Shown here in pieces: positions 9,301 through 19,495 of a DNA stretch of 64,000 bases. The notes under the pieces are model-generated. The model was not told the DNA's origin and made no database searches. It worked only from the letters and a program-made list of their open reading frames with translations. Position 1 is the stretch's first letter. Every line of letters begins with the position of its first letter. Both the position numbers and the translations under genes were made by a program. The stretch spans positions 1-64,000 of the forward strand of contig NZ_JASERL010000014.1 of NCBI RefSeq assembly GCF_030766935.1, read 5' to 3'. The stretch comes from Streptomyces sp. KL109B (GTDB taxonomy: Bacteria; Actinomycetota; Actinomycetes; Streptomycetales; Streptomycetaceae).

Positions 9301-9882
9301 ATGCGCAAGATCGTTTTCATGATGGGCATGTCCCTCGACGGCTATATGGAGGCACCCGGCCGGGACATCGGCTGGCACCGGGTCGACGAGGAACTGCACC
9401 AGCACATGAACGACGTGAGCCGTTCCTTCGGCGGGATCCTCGGCGGACGCCTCACGCACGAGCTGATGGCCGGGTACTGGCCCGAGGCGGACCAGGACCC
9501 CGAGGCCACACCCGCCGTGGTCGAATTCGCGGCCATCTGGCGCGAGATCCCGAAGATCGTGTTCTCCCGGACCCTGAAGCCGGGCTCCGGCGAGTGGCAC
9601 ACCACCGTCATGCCCGAAGTGGTGCCCGAGGCGATCCGCGCGCTCAAGGAACAGCCCGGCGGCGACCTCGTCGTCGACGGCGCGAACCTGGCGACGACGT
9701 TCCTGGAGCACGACCTCGTCGACGAGTTCCGCGTCTACGTCCACCCGGTGCTCATCGGCACCGGCACCCCGATGTTCCACCCCGCCAAGACCTTCACCGA
9801 CCGCCCGCTGCGGCTCGTGGAGACGCGGGCGTTCGGCAACGGCGTCGTGCTGCTGCGGCACGAGCGGGATCGGGCCGAGTAG
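9301..9882 (+). CDS. Dihydrofolate reductase family protein (RibD C-terminal type)
   Basis: 193-residue protein of the YyaP/RibD C-terminal superfamily. It shows the N-terminal strand IVFMMGMSLDGYMEAP, a GGRLTHELM cofactor-binding turn and the late GTGTPMF segment of NAD(P)H-dependent reductases. Such stand-alone proteins are common in Streptomyces and not linked to folate or riboflavin synthesis; the substrate is unknown. The ATG at 9301 was chosen over 9247 because the fold begins directly there and a GAGAGGCG tract precedes it. Confidence 0.8.
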   Translation: MRKIVFMMGMSLDGYMEAPGRDIGWHRVDEELHQHMNDVSRSFGGILGGRLTHELMAGYWPEADQDPEATPAVVEFAAIWREIPKIVFSRTLKPGSGEWHTTVMPEVVPEAIRALKEQPGGDLVVDGANLATTFLEHDLVDEFRVYVHPVLIGTGTPMFHPAKTFTDRPLRLVETRAFGNGVVLLRHERDRAE

Positions 9883-9916
9883 GCCGAGTAGTACGGCGCT
9901 GAGCGTTACGGGGGCC

Positions 9917-9928
9917 GGCGATATCGCC
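9917..9928. promoter_or_regulatory. Perfect palindrome GGCGATATCGCC upstream of the XRE gene
   Basis: A 12-bp perfect palindrome 50 bases before the XRE-family start codon. The overlapping minus-strand stretch TTCGCC-CACG-GCG resembles a ClgR-type operator (GTTCGCY-N5-GCG) but has one base less in the spacer. It could be the autoregulatory site of the adjacent regulator; the evidence is positional only. Confidence 0.35.
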
Positions 9929-9977
9929 GTGGGCGAAGTGCGGGGCAGGTGGCCGCGCGTCTTCGTACGGTGGGCCG

Positions 9978-10328
9978 ATGAGCAACCACGAGTCGCGCCG
10001 CACCCGTCCCGTCCCGGTCCCCGAGCCCCTCTGGCGGCACGTCGTGGGTGACGTGCTGCGGCGGCGCAGGCGCGCGCAGGGGCGGACCCTGCGGGACGTG
10101 GCCGACGTCGCCGGGATCTCGATGCCCTACCTGTCGGAGGTCGAGCGCGGGCGCAAGGAGGCCTCTTCGGAGATGCTCGCGGCCGTCGCGGGGGCGCTCG
10201 GGCTCGGGCTCGTCGACGTACTCGCCCTGGCCCAGGGGGAGTTGGCGCGGGCCGCCCGGCCCATCCGTACGGTCTCCGTCACGTCCGCCGCCCAGGGCTC
10301 TCGCGGCACCGTCTGCCTCGCCGCCTGA
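9978..10328 (+). CDS. XRE-family regulator, ClgR-like
   Basis: 116-residue single-HTH regulator. The segment VVGDVLRRRRRAQGRTLRDV followed by PYLSEVERGRKEASSEML closely resembles the DNA-binding region of ClgR, the actinobacterial activator of clp and lon genes. ClgR ends in a short tail recognised by ClpP; this protein also ends in small hydrophobic residues (VCLAA), a plausible degron of the LAA type. About 0.5 kb downstream lies a Clp-family ATPase, which supports a chaperone-control role. It is likely a ClgR paralogue rather than ClgR itself, because the C-terminal part differs. Confidence 0.75.
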   Translation: MSNHESRRTRPVPVPEPLWRHVVGDVLRRRRRAQGRTLRDVADVAGISMPYLSEVERGRKEASSEMLAAVAGALGLGLVDVLALAQGELARAARPIRTVSVTSAAQGSRGTVCLAA

Positions 10329-10367
10329 GCACCGCCCGGGACGGCCCAGGGACGGCTCAGGGACGGT

Positions 10368-10745
10368 TCAGCCCGCCTCCAAGTGGCGCAGCAGCACCGG
10401 CACATGGCTGTGCTCGATGTCCTTCACCGACGTCACCAGCGTCACCCGCCCGTGCTTCGCCAGCTCGCGCACCCGGTCCACCAGATCGGCGCGGGCCGGT
10501 TCGGCCAGCTCGGCGGCGTACCGCTCGGCGAACGTGTCGTACCGGTCCGCCTTGTCCTCGTGGTACCAGGAGCGCAGCTCCTTCGACGGGGAGATGTCCT
10601 TGAGCCATTCGTCGATGTCGGCCCGCTCCTTCGAGACGCCGCGCGGCCAGAGCCGGTCCACGAGGAGGCGGGTGCCGTCGGCCGGAGTGGGCGGGTCGTA
10701 GACCCTGCGGACGGCGAAGTCACCGGAGCCATGATTTGCGGTCAT
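10368..10745 (-). CDS. DUF488 family protein
   Basis: 125-residue small cytoplasmic protein with the DUF488 hallmarks RLLVDRLWPRGVSKE and the segment SPSKELRSWYHED near the middle. No enzymatic function is established for the family. It is transcribed against both neighbours, between the ClgR-like gene and the Clp ATPase. Confidence 0.85.
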   Translation of the reverse strand: MTANHGSGDFAVRRVYDPPTPADGTRLLVDRLWPRGVSKERADIDEWLKDISPSKELRSWYHEDKADRYDTFAERYAAELAEPARADLVDRVRELAKHGRVTLVTSVKDIEHSHVPVLLRHLEAG

Positions 10746-10840
10746 GAACCCATTGTGCTGGTTTCCCCCACTTTGCGTAGCCGGGAAGGTGTTGCTTCAG
10801 TGAAGGGTGTTGCCGTGACATTCCACCGGGAGAACCCGCC

Positions 10841-13354
<2,514 letters not shown>

Positions 13355-13430
13355 GTCGGGAGCGCGTCCGAGTCATCCGTTCGGCCCACCACGGCTGGCA
13401 GGCGGGGCGGCGCGCTGCGAAGAGTCGAAC

Positions 13431-14063
13431 ATGACCCAAGCACCGCACGAACCGCAGTCCCCCTACATGACTCCCGGCGAGGGCCCCGCCCCGGGGCAGG
13501 GCCAGGGGCCGCTCGGCAGACTCGCGCAATCGGCCTGGCAGGCCGTGCTGCTCATGGGTGTCGCCTCGGTGATCCTCGGCCTGCTCGTGCTGATCTGGCC
13601 CGGCGCCTCGCTGCGCGTGGCGGGCGTCATGTTCGGCGTGTACCTGCTGGTGAGCGGCATCTTCCAACTCGTCGCCGCGTTCGGCACGAACGCCACCGCC
13701 GGGATGCGCGTCATCGGCTTCATCAGCGGCGCCCTGTCGGTCCTGCTCGGCCTGTTCTGCTTCCGCGACGCGATGGAGTCGACGCTGCTCCTCGCCCTGT
13801 GGATCGGCATCGGCTGGCTGTTCCGGGGCATCACGCAGACCGTCGCCGCGGCCTCCGACCCCGCCATGCCGGCCCGAGGCTGGCAGATCTTCCTCGGTGT
13901 CATCACCGGGCTCGCGGGCGTCGTCCTGATCGTGTCGCCGTTCGAGACCCTGGCGGTGCTGACGCTCGTCACCGGCATCTGGCTGCTCGTGGTCGGCGTC
14001 GTGGAGATCGGCTCGTCGTTCGCGGTCCGCAAGCGGGCGAAGGACATCCCGGCGGGCGTGTGA
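13431..14063 (+). CDS. HdeD/DUF308 family membrane protein
   Basis: 210 residues with a short polar Pro/Gly-rich N-terminus (about 40 residues) and six regularly spaced hydrophobic helices built as three similar hairpins, the DUF308/HdeD pattern. Family members are inner-membrane proteins linked to acid or general stress in enterobacteria; the role in actinobacteria is unknown. It lies 76 bases after the Clp ATPase on the same strand and ends just before a strong terminator, so the two may share a stress-related transcript. Confidence 0.8.
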   Translation: MTQAPHEPQSPYMTPGEGPAPGQGQGPLGRLAQSAWQAVLLMGVASVILGLLVLIWPGASLRVAGVMFGVYLLVSGIFQLVAAFGTNATAGMRVIGFISGALSVLLGLFCFRDAMESTLLLALWIGIGWLFRGITQTVAAASDPAMPARGWQIFLGVITGLAGVVLIVSPFETLAVLTLVTGIWLLVVGVVEIGSSFAVRKRAKDIPAGV

Positions 14064-14078
14064 CACCCGGGTACGTAC

Positions 14079-14116
14079 GTGGAGGGCCCCGCCGCAGCAG
14101 CGGCGGGGCCCTCCAC
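14079..14116. terminator. Strong bidirectional hairpin terminator
   Basis: A perfect 17-bp GC-rich stem (GTGGAGGGCCCCGCCGC and its complement) with a 4-base AGCA loop sits between the convergent HdeD and ABC-2-like membrane genes. There is no U tract, as usual for streptomycete terminators. It probably ends transcription from both sides. Confidence 0.85.
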
Positions 14117-14127
14117 ATGGACGGAGC

Positions 14128-15198
14128 TCAGACGCCCACGGCCTCCTCCAACTCCTCCTCCAGATCCGCGTCGTGCGGCGCGGCGCCCTTCTTGTGCTTG
14201 TGCGTGGCGACCGGCTCCACGGCCGCCGGAGCCGGCCTGCGACGGCGCTCGTAGAGGCCCGCGACCGTGACCATGGCCGCGCCCACGAGCAGCCAGGCCA
14301 CCAGCGTCCAGATGTTCCGGGCCAGGTCGTACTGGTCGAAGTACAGGAGGCTGCGGGCGCCCTCGACGTATCCGGCGCCGTTCCAGAAGGCGTGCAGGCC
14401 GCCGAAGAAGCCGTTCTGCAGCTCGGGCCGGAAGATCCCGCCGGAGCTGGTGAAGTTCAGCATCACGAACAGCACCATCACGCCGAGCGTCGTCCACTTC
14501 TTCAGGAACGTGTGCAGTCCTACGCCGATCCCCAGCACGCCCGCCGAGTACAGCCACGTCATGCCCCACAGGGGCCACAGGTGGCTGTGCGCGAGGTGGA
14601 AGACGGGGCCCGCGAAGGCGGCGCCGATCAGGCTGACGACGCCGGACGCGCCCACGACGAGCAGCGCGCGGGTGCGCATCCGCAGCGCGCCGCCCGCGCC
14701 GCCGATCACCGCGACGGAGGCGTACGAGCCGATGCTGACCGCCACGAGCAGGAAGAACAGGCCCTGGCCCGTCGGGTCGTCGGACACCGACGGCACGACG
14801 TCGGTCACCTTCAGGGGCGCGCCCTGCTCGGCGGCGACCGGCGTGAAGATCTTCTGGACGACGGAGACGGTGGTGTCCGAACCCGCCGACGCCACGATCA
14901 GCTCGGGCTTGTCGCCCAGTACGTAGGCGCCGTCGATGTCCCGCGTCCTGAGCTGGTCGACCGCGGCGGAGCGGGCGTCGAGCGTGCGGACGTCGAGCGC
15001 GTCGCCCGCCTTGTCCTTCACGGTCTGCGCGAAGACCTTCGCCTCCGGGCCCGAGCCGACGACGGCGATCGGCATGTGGTGCGGCTCCGGAGAGGCGAAG
15101 GCTCCGAGATAGGCGAGGCCCATGCCGACGCACATCAGAAGCGGGGTGAGCAGGTGCGTCAGGACGTGGCGCAGCGCGGGTTCGCGCGAGCCGCTCAT
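14128..15198 (-). CDS. YhgE/Pip or ABC-2-like membrane protein
   Basis: 356 residues. One N-terminal membrane helix (LLTPLLMCVGMGLAYLGAF) is followed by an extracytoplasmic domain of about 120 residues, then five hydrophobic helices and a cytoplasmic tail rich in Lys/His then Glu. This is the topology of DUF3533/YhgE-type ABC-2 permease relatives; no ATPase gene is nearby. The ATG at 15198 follows GGAGG at eight bases. Such genes are often repressed by a divergent TetR or MarR regulator. Here a perfect palindrome at 15249-15263 is present but no adjacent regulator gene is seen. Confidence 0.65.
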   Translation of the reverse strand: MSGSREPALRHVLTHLLTPLLMCVGMGLAYLGAFASPEPHHMPIAVVGSGPEAKVFAQTVKDKAGDALDVRTLDARSAAVDQLRTRDIDGAYVLGDKPELIVASAGSDTTVSVVQKIFTPVAAEQGAPLKVTDVVPSVSDDPTGQGLFFLLVAVSIGSYASVAVIGGAGGALRMRTRALLVVGASGVVSLIGAAFAGPVFHLAHSHLWPLWGMTWLYSAGVLGIGVGLHTFLKKWTTLGVMVLFVMLNFTSSGGIFRPELQNGFFGGLHAFWNGAGYVEGARSLLYFDQYDLARNIWTLVAWLLVGAAMVTVAGLYERRRRPAPAAVEPVATHKHKKGAAPHDADLEEELEEAVGV

Positions 15199-15248
15199 GA
15201 GCAGGACCTCCACGGTCGAATCGGTTGGCTTATACAACTCTTGGTGCA

Positions 15249-15263
15249 GTTGTACTGTACAAC
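15249..15263. promoter_or_regulatory. Perfect operator palindrome GTTGTAC-T-GTACAAC
   Basis: A 15-bp perfect palindrome with 7-bp arms, 51 bases upstream of the membrane-protein start at 15198. Further GGTTG/CAACC halves lie on either side (TATACAAC at 15232). It has the size and symmetry of a TetR-family operator. The cognate regulator is not evident in the window. Confidence 0.6.
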
Positions 15264-15327
15264 CGATCCGGGGGTCGGAAGTCCCGCGGCCGGTGTGACC
15301 ATGGCCACCCGGCGGCGCGGCGGCAGG

Positions 15328-15825
15328 TCAGGCGGGGCGCTGCAGGGGTTCCTCGGGGGCGGCGTGCGCCGGTGGCGCGGGCTTTCCGTCGCCCCCGTTC
15401 TCGTACGCCCGAAGGCGCTCGCGCAGAGACTGCATGCGTAGGCTCGTCTCGTACAGATAGCGGACCTTCGTCCGCATCACCCAGGGCTCGACCGGCTTGA
15501 CGACGAAGTCGGCGACGCCGAGTTCGAAGGCCTTGGTGGCGAGCGAGGGGTCCTGGCCCGCGCCGGTGATCATCATGATCGGGATGTCCTGCGTCTGTTC
15601 AAGGCGCGTCATGTAGTGCGCGACCTCGAAGCCGCTGACGTCGGGCATCAGCACGTCGAGCAGGACAAGGCCGATGCCGCCGCGCAGCACGGCCTTGAGG
15701 GCGTTGTCGCCGGTGGCGGCGCGGTCGATGGGGTAGCCCAGCGGGGCGAGCGCGCTCTCCATCGCGAACAGGGTGTCGTCGCGGTCGTCCACGACGAGGA
15801 TCTTCGGCCGTGCGGCGGTGGGCAT
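15328..15825 (-). CDS. Single-domain response regulator
   Basis: 165 residues: one receiver domain (about 8-125) plus a short C-terminal helix and a Pro/Ala tail, with no output domain. The acidic pair is in LVVDDRDDT, the phosphoacceptor Asp in LLDVLMPDVSG, the Thr in MITGAG and the Lys in VVKPVEPW. The start at 15825 avoids the unlikely N-terminal extension to 15951. No histidine kinase is adjacent, so it is an orphan that probably receives phosphate from a distant kinase or phosphorelay. Confidence 0.8.
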   Translation of the reverse strand: MPTAARPKILVVDDRDDTLFAMESALAPLGYPIDRAATGDNALKAVLRGGIGLVLLDVLMPDVSGFEVAHYMTRLEQTQDIPIMMITGAGQDPSLATKAFELGVADFVVKPVEPWVMRTKVRYLYETSLRMQSLRERLRAYENGGDGKPAPPAHAAPEEPLQRPA

Positions 15826-16194
15826 CGCCAAGCGCCTCCCCTCGTCGGCACCGACAGCATATGCCGGAAACAACCGGAAACAAGGGGCGGGAAGAGGTCT
15901 CTCAGTCCTCTCCTCGCACCAGATTCCAGTCCGCGTTCCAGTCCGTTTCACGGTCGTTCCCGATGCCGGAGGGCTCGCGTCCGTCGCGGCATGCGGGGCG
16001 GCAGGTACGGATCCTGCCCTTGACCTCGCGCTTGGTCTCTGCGGGGTACGGCGCGCGCTCCTTCGTGGTCATGATCGGTTCCTTCTCCGACCGAAAACCG
16101 AAGGAACTCGGTCGGGTTTGATAGCGGTTCGGTGGTGGTTCGGTAGTAGACGGTTTCGTAGACGCCACGACGGGAGTGGGTGCCCGTGGTCGGC
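15826..16194. other. Long intergenic region with one possible small gene
   Basis: 369 bases between the response regulator and the VOC gene. The only coding candidate is the minus-strand ORF at 15902-16072. Upstream of it, CCGACCGA (16087-16094) and TCGGTCGG (16108-16115) form a perfect 8-bp inverted repeat. The rest (16116-16194) is enriched in GGTTCGGTGGT-like short repeats. I see no RNA gene in it. Confidence 0.5.
15902..16072 (-). CDS. Possible small protein, 56 aa, unknown
   Basis: An ATG at 16072 with GAAGGAA about five bases upstream opens a 56-residue frame. The peptide is polar: a Lys/Arg-rich N-half with the Cys pair TCRPAC, and a C-terminus with a repeated aromatic unit (TDWNADWN) and an acidic end. 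A perfect 8-bp inverted repeat lies directly upstream, in what would be its leader. I do not recognise the family. Good start context and low arginine-repeat noise argue for a real gene; short length and lack of homologues known to me argue against. A precursor peptide is imaginable, but no modifying enzyme is next to it. Confidence 0.35.
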   Translation of the reverse strand: MTTKERAPYPAETKREVKGRIRTCRPACRDGREPSGIGNDRETDWNADWNLVRGED

Positions 16195-16596
16195 TCAGCC
16201 GATCTTCGGTGCAGGCTGCTTCGCGCAGTGCGTCGCGAACGGGTGGCCCGCCGGGTCGGCGTACAGGCGCGTCTCGTTGGGGCCGCGGGCGCCGCGGGTC
16301 TGCAGCGGCCGGGCGCCCAGGCCGATGAGCCGGCGCTCCACCTCGTCCAGGTCCTCCTGGTCCACGAGGAAGTCGAGGTGGGCCTGTTGCGAGTCGTCGG
16401 GGCGCGGCCAGCTCGGCGGGGCGGCGTTCAGGTCGCGGCGGAAGGCCATCCGCGTTCCCTGCTCGCCGACGAGGTCGATGCGGTTGCTGCCGGGCGACGC
16501 CTCGATCTCGCCGTCCAGCAACGTCCGGTAGAACTCGGCGAGTTCCTCGGGCTCCGCGCAATCCAGGACCAGCACTCCCGCCTGCACCAGGCTCAT
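16195..16596 (-). CDS. VOC family (glyoxalase-like) protein
   Basis: 133 residues forming two beta-alpha-beta-beta-beta units of the vicinal oxygen chelate fold: VLDCAEPEELAEFYRTLL opens the first and DFLVDQEDLDEVERRL the second, with the usual DPAGHPF near the end. Metal ligands of true glyoxalases are only partly recognisable (His in QAHLDF, Glu in NETRLYAD). The reaction is therefore unassigned. The ATG at 16596 is preceded by GGAGGAGG-rich sequence. Confidence 0.8.
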   Translation of the reverse strand: MSLVQAGVLVLDCAEPEELAEFYRTLLDGEIEASPGSNRIDLVGEQGTRMAFRRDLNAAPPSWPRPDDSQQAHLDFLVDQEDLDEVERRLIGLGARPLQTRGARGPNETRLYADPAGHPFATHCAKQPAPKIG

Positions 16597-16811
16597 GGCT
16601 CCGCTGCCTCCTCCCGTCGCGCCCTCGTGGCGCGCACCGCCCGCCGAGTACCCCGCCCGGGCGGAGCCAACCGGCTTCCCGGGCCCTTGGCCGGTCACCC
16701 TGGGGGTGCGGGTCCCGGCGGTGGGCGTGGCGGGCGAGCACTGACGTATTTTGGGCTTCGACCTGAGAACGGTGTGAACGGTGAGGCCTTGCGGGCGGGG
16801 GAGGAGCGGCA

Positions 16812-18050
16812 GTGGAGGACGCGCGGGACGCGGTGGAGGAGCGGGACGCGGTGGGGGAGCGGGGCGACACGGGTGGCCGGCTGCGCGCGATCTGCGGGGA
16901 GCTGTCGGAGCGCTTCTACGAACGCGCCGATGTCGTACGGACGTTGGTGACCGCCCTGCTCGCCGGTCAGCACTCCCTGCTGCTCGGCCCGCCCGGCACC
17001 GCGAAGTCCGAGCTGGCGCGCGAGCTGACCGGGCGGGTCGAAGGGGCGGCGTACTGGGAGATCCTGCTCTCCAAGTTCACCGCGCCGACCCGGATGTTCG
17101 GTCCCGTCGACGTCGCCGCCCTGGCCCGAGGCGAGTACCGGCAGGTGTACGAAGGGCGCGCCACGACGGCGCACATCGCGTTCGTCGACGAGATCTTCAA
17201 GTGCTCGACGGCCGCCCTCAACGAGACGCTCGGCTACCTCAACGAGCGGATCTACCACCCCGAGAACGGGGGCGCGCCGATCCACTGCCCGCTGATCGGT
17301 GCCATCACCGCCAGCAACGAACTGCCCGAGGGTGAGGACTCCGCCGCGATCTACGACCGGCTCCTTGTGCGGATGGAGGTCGGCTACCTGGAGGACCCCG
17401 CCAACTTCGCCGCGCTCGTCCGCTCGGCCGTCGGCGGCCGTTCCGCGGTGCCACCGTCGCGTACGACGGTCCAACTGGCCGCGCTGCAAAGGGCCGTGGC
17501 CGAAGAGGTACCGGCCGTGGACGTCCCCGAAACCATCGTCGACGCGGTGTGTACGCTGCGGGCCGCCCTGCGCCGGAAGGAACTCGTCGCCTCCGACCGG
17601 CGCTGGCGGCAGGCGGTCGCGCTGCTCCAGGCGTCCGCGTACCTCGACGGCAGGGGCGAGGTCGCCGAGACCGACCTGTCGGTGCTCACGCACGTGCTGT
17701 GGGACTCGCCGGCCCAGCGGGCCACCGTCGAGCGCGAGGTGCTGCACCTGGTCAACCCGGACGCCAAGGAGGCGCTCGACCTCGCCGACACCATCGAGGA
17801 GCTGGAGACCCAACTCGACGCCATGGCAGGGCAGTCGAGGGAGGCGCTGAGCGACTGGGTCATCAAGAAGGCCCACCACCGGCTCGCCACGGCGGGGCAG
17901 CGTCTGGAGCGGCTGCGCGAGGAGGCGGCGGGCGCGGGCCGCTCCACCGCCGCCATCGACCGGGTCACCGGACGCCAGCGCGCCGTCCGCGCCCGGGTAC
18001 TCACCGAGGCCCTCGGCGTGGACGTCGGCATGGCGGGGGACCGGCCCTGA
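16812..18050 (+). CDS. MoxR-type AAA+ ATPase (RavA-like)
   Basis: 412 residues. Walker A LLGPPGTAKSEL lies at about 56-67, Walker B FVDEIFKCS at about 132-140, and the sensor 1 region is ITASNE. A C-terminal helical part of about 150 residues includes a coiled-coil-prone stretch. The FKCSTAALNETLGYLNER segment is typical of the RavA branch. MoxR ATPases act as chaperones together with a VWA partner; that partner follows directly, its start six bases after this stop. Cytoplasmic. GTG start at 16812. Confidence 0.87.
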   Translation: MEDARDAVEERDAVGERGDTGGRLRAICGELSERFYERADVVRTLVTALLAGQHSLLLGPPGTAKSELARELTGRVEGAAYWEILLSKFTAPTRMFGPVDVAALARGEYRQVYEGRATTAHIAFVDEIFKCSTAALNETLGYLNERIYHPENGGAPIHCPLIGAITASNELPEGEDSAAIYDRLLVRMEVGYLEDPANFAALVRSAVGGRSAVPPSRTTVQLAALQRAVAEEVPAVDVPETIVDAVCTLRAALRRKELVASDRRWRQAVALLQASAYLDGRGEVAETDLSVLTHVLWDSPAQRATVEREVLHLVNPDAKEALDLADTIEELETQLDAMAGQSREALSDWVIKKAHHRLATAGQRLERLREEAAGAGRSTAAIDRVTGRQRAVRARVLTEALGVDVGMAGDRP

Positions 18051-18055
18051 GCGGG

Positions 18056-19489
18056 GTGGTGGTCGCGGACCGGTTCGACCGGCTCACGTGGCGCGACACG
18101 TATGAACAGGCCGCAGGTGTACGGGAGTTGGTGGGGGAGCTGGGCGCGCGCCATGCCGGCGCGGAGGACCTGCTCAGGGATGTGTTCCTGGCCGCCTACC
18201 AGGCGCGGGTACGGATGCGTGAGCCCACGGCGGAGCCGTCGGCGCCGTCGTGGCCTGCCCACCACGAGTTCGTCGCCGCGCTGCTGGAGTCGCCGGACTT
18301 CGCGGACCTCCGACGAGACACGGTGGGCGACCCGTACGCGGCGGCGCTGGCGCTGCTGGCACAGGGGCCCGCGCTGCGGGGGCTGTTGGAGCGGGAGGAG
18401 CGGGAGGAGCGGGAGGAGCGGGAAGGGCGTGGGTCGGCGGGGGAGGGGGACCGGCAGGCCGCGGCAGCGGTCGGGACGCCGGGTACCCCGGGCACGCCAG
18501 GTACCCCAGCCGCCCCCGGCGTCGCAGCCACCCCCGCCGTCCGTACCGTCGCCCGCTCCGCCGCCGCGCAGGGCGCCCGCGTCGTACGCCGTGAAGCCGC
18601 GCTGATGCGGGCCTGGGGTGTCGAGTCGGCGGAGTTGGAGCGGTTGCCGTTCGAGCGGCGGGCCCGGCTCGCGGAGCGGCTGCGGGGCGGGCGGCTCGCC
18701 GAATGGGCCGAACTCATCGGCCGGTTCCGGGAGATGGCCGCCGGTGAGCGCGCCCGCAAGGTGGAGAACGCCACCGGCGAACTCGTCGGCGTCACCCTCG
18801 GCGACGACCTGTCCCGCGTCGTCCCCTCCGAACTGTCCGGCCTCGGCGTGCCCGCCCTGCGCGCCGTGTTCGCCGCGCGGTACGCCGCAGGGGAGCTGAT
18901 GCTGTACGACAGCCGGGGTGAGCGGCCCACCGGGCGCGGCGCCGTCATCGCGTGCGTGGACACCTCGCACTCCATGTACGAGGCCGGGCCCGGCGGCGTC
19001 ACCCGGGAGGCGTGGGCGAAGGCGTGCGCGCTCGCGCTCCTCGACCAGGCGCGGGCCGGTGGGCGTGACTTCGTCGGCATCCTCTTCTCCGCCGCCGACA
19101 AGGTGCGCGTCCACCGTTTCCCCGCGGACCGGGCCGCCGACCTCGACGCCACCCTCGACTTCGCGGAGACCTTCCTCGGCGGCGGCACCAGCTACCAGGC
19201 CCCGCTCGACGCCGCCCGCGAGGTCCTGGAGGCGGAGTTCGACGACACCGCCCGCGCCCGCGGCGACATCGTGCTGCTCACCGACGACGACTGCGGCGTC
19301 ACCGAGGAGTGGACGCGCGGCTGGAACGCCGCCAAGCGCCGCCTCGACTTCCGGGTCTTCGGGGTGGCGGTAGGCGCCCCGCGCGCGGCCGAGGCCGACT
19401 CCGTCCTCGACGCGCTGTGCGACAACCTCCGGTGCGTGGAGGACTTCACGGACGTGCACGCCGCCGCCGACCTGTTCCGCGTGATCTGA
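18056..19489 (+). CDS. VWA-domain partner of the MoxR ATPase
   Basis: 477 residues. The C-terminal von Willebrand A domain (about 300-475) has an intact metal-adhesion site: DTSHS in IACVDTSHSMYEAG, a Thr in GGTSYQAPLDAA and Asp in LLTDDDCG. The N-half is helical. Two low-complexity tracts interrupt it: tandem EERE units (18,390-18,425) and a GTP-GTP-GTP collagen-like run (18,475-18,500), both from short DNA repeats. This is the ViaA/RavA arrangement. The start is uncertain: GTG 18056 or 18059 just after the ATPase stop; both give translational coupling. Confidence 0.83.
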   Translation: MVVADRFDRLTWRDTYEQAAGVRELVGELGARHAGAEDLLRDVFLAAYQARVRMREPTAEPSAPSWPAHHEFVAALLESPDFADLRRDTVGDPYAAALALLAQGPALRGLLEREEREEREEREGRGSAGEGDRQAAAAVGTPGTPGTPGTPAAPGVAATPAVRTVARSAAAQGARVVRREAALMRAWGVESAELERLPFERRARLAERLRGGRLAEWAELIGRFREMAAGERARKVENATGELVGVTLGDDLSRVVPSELSGLGVPALRAVFAARYAAGELMLYDSRGERPTGRGAVIACVDTSHSMYEAGPGGVTREAWAKACALALLDQARAGGRDFVGILFSAADKVRVHRFPADRAADLDATLDFAETFLGGGTSYQAPLDAAREVLEAEFDDTARARGDIVLLTDDDCGVTEEWTRGWNAAKRRLDFRVFGVAVGAPRAAEADSVLDALCDNLRCVEDFTDVHAAADLFRVI

Positions 19490-19495
19490 CCGCGC

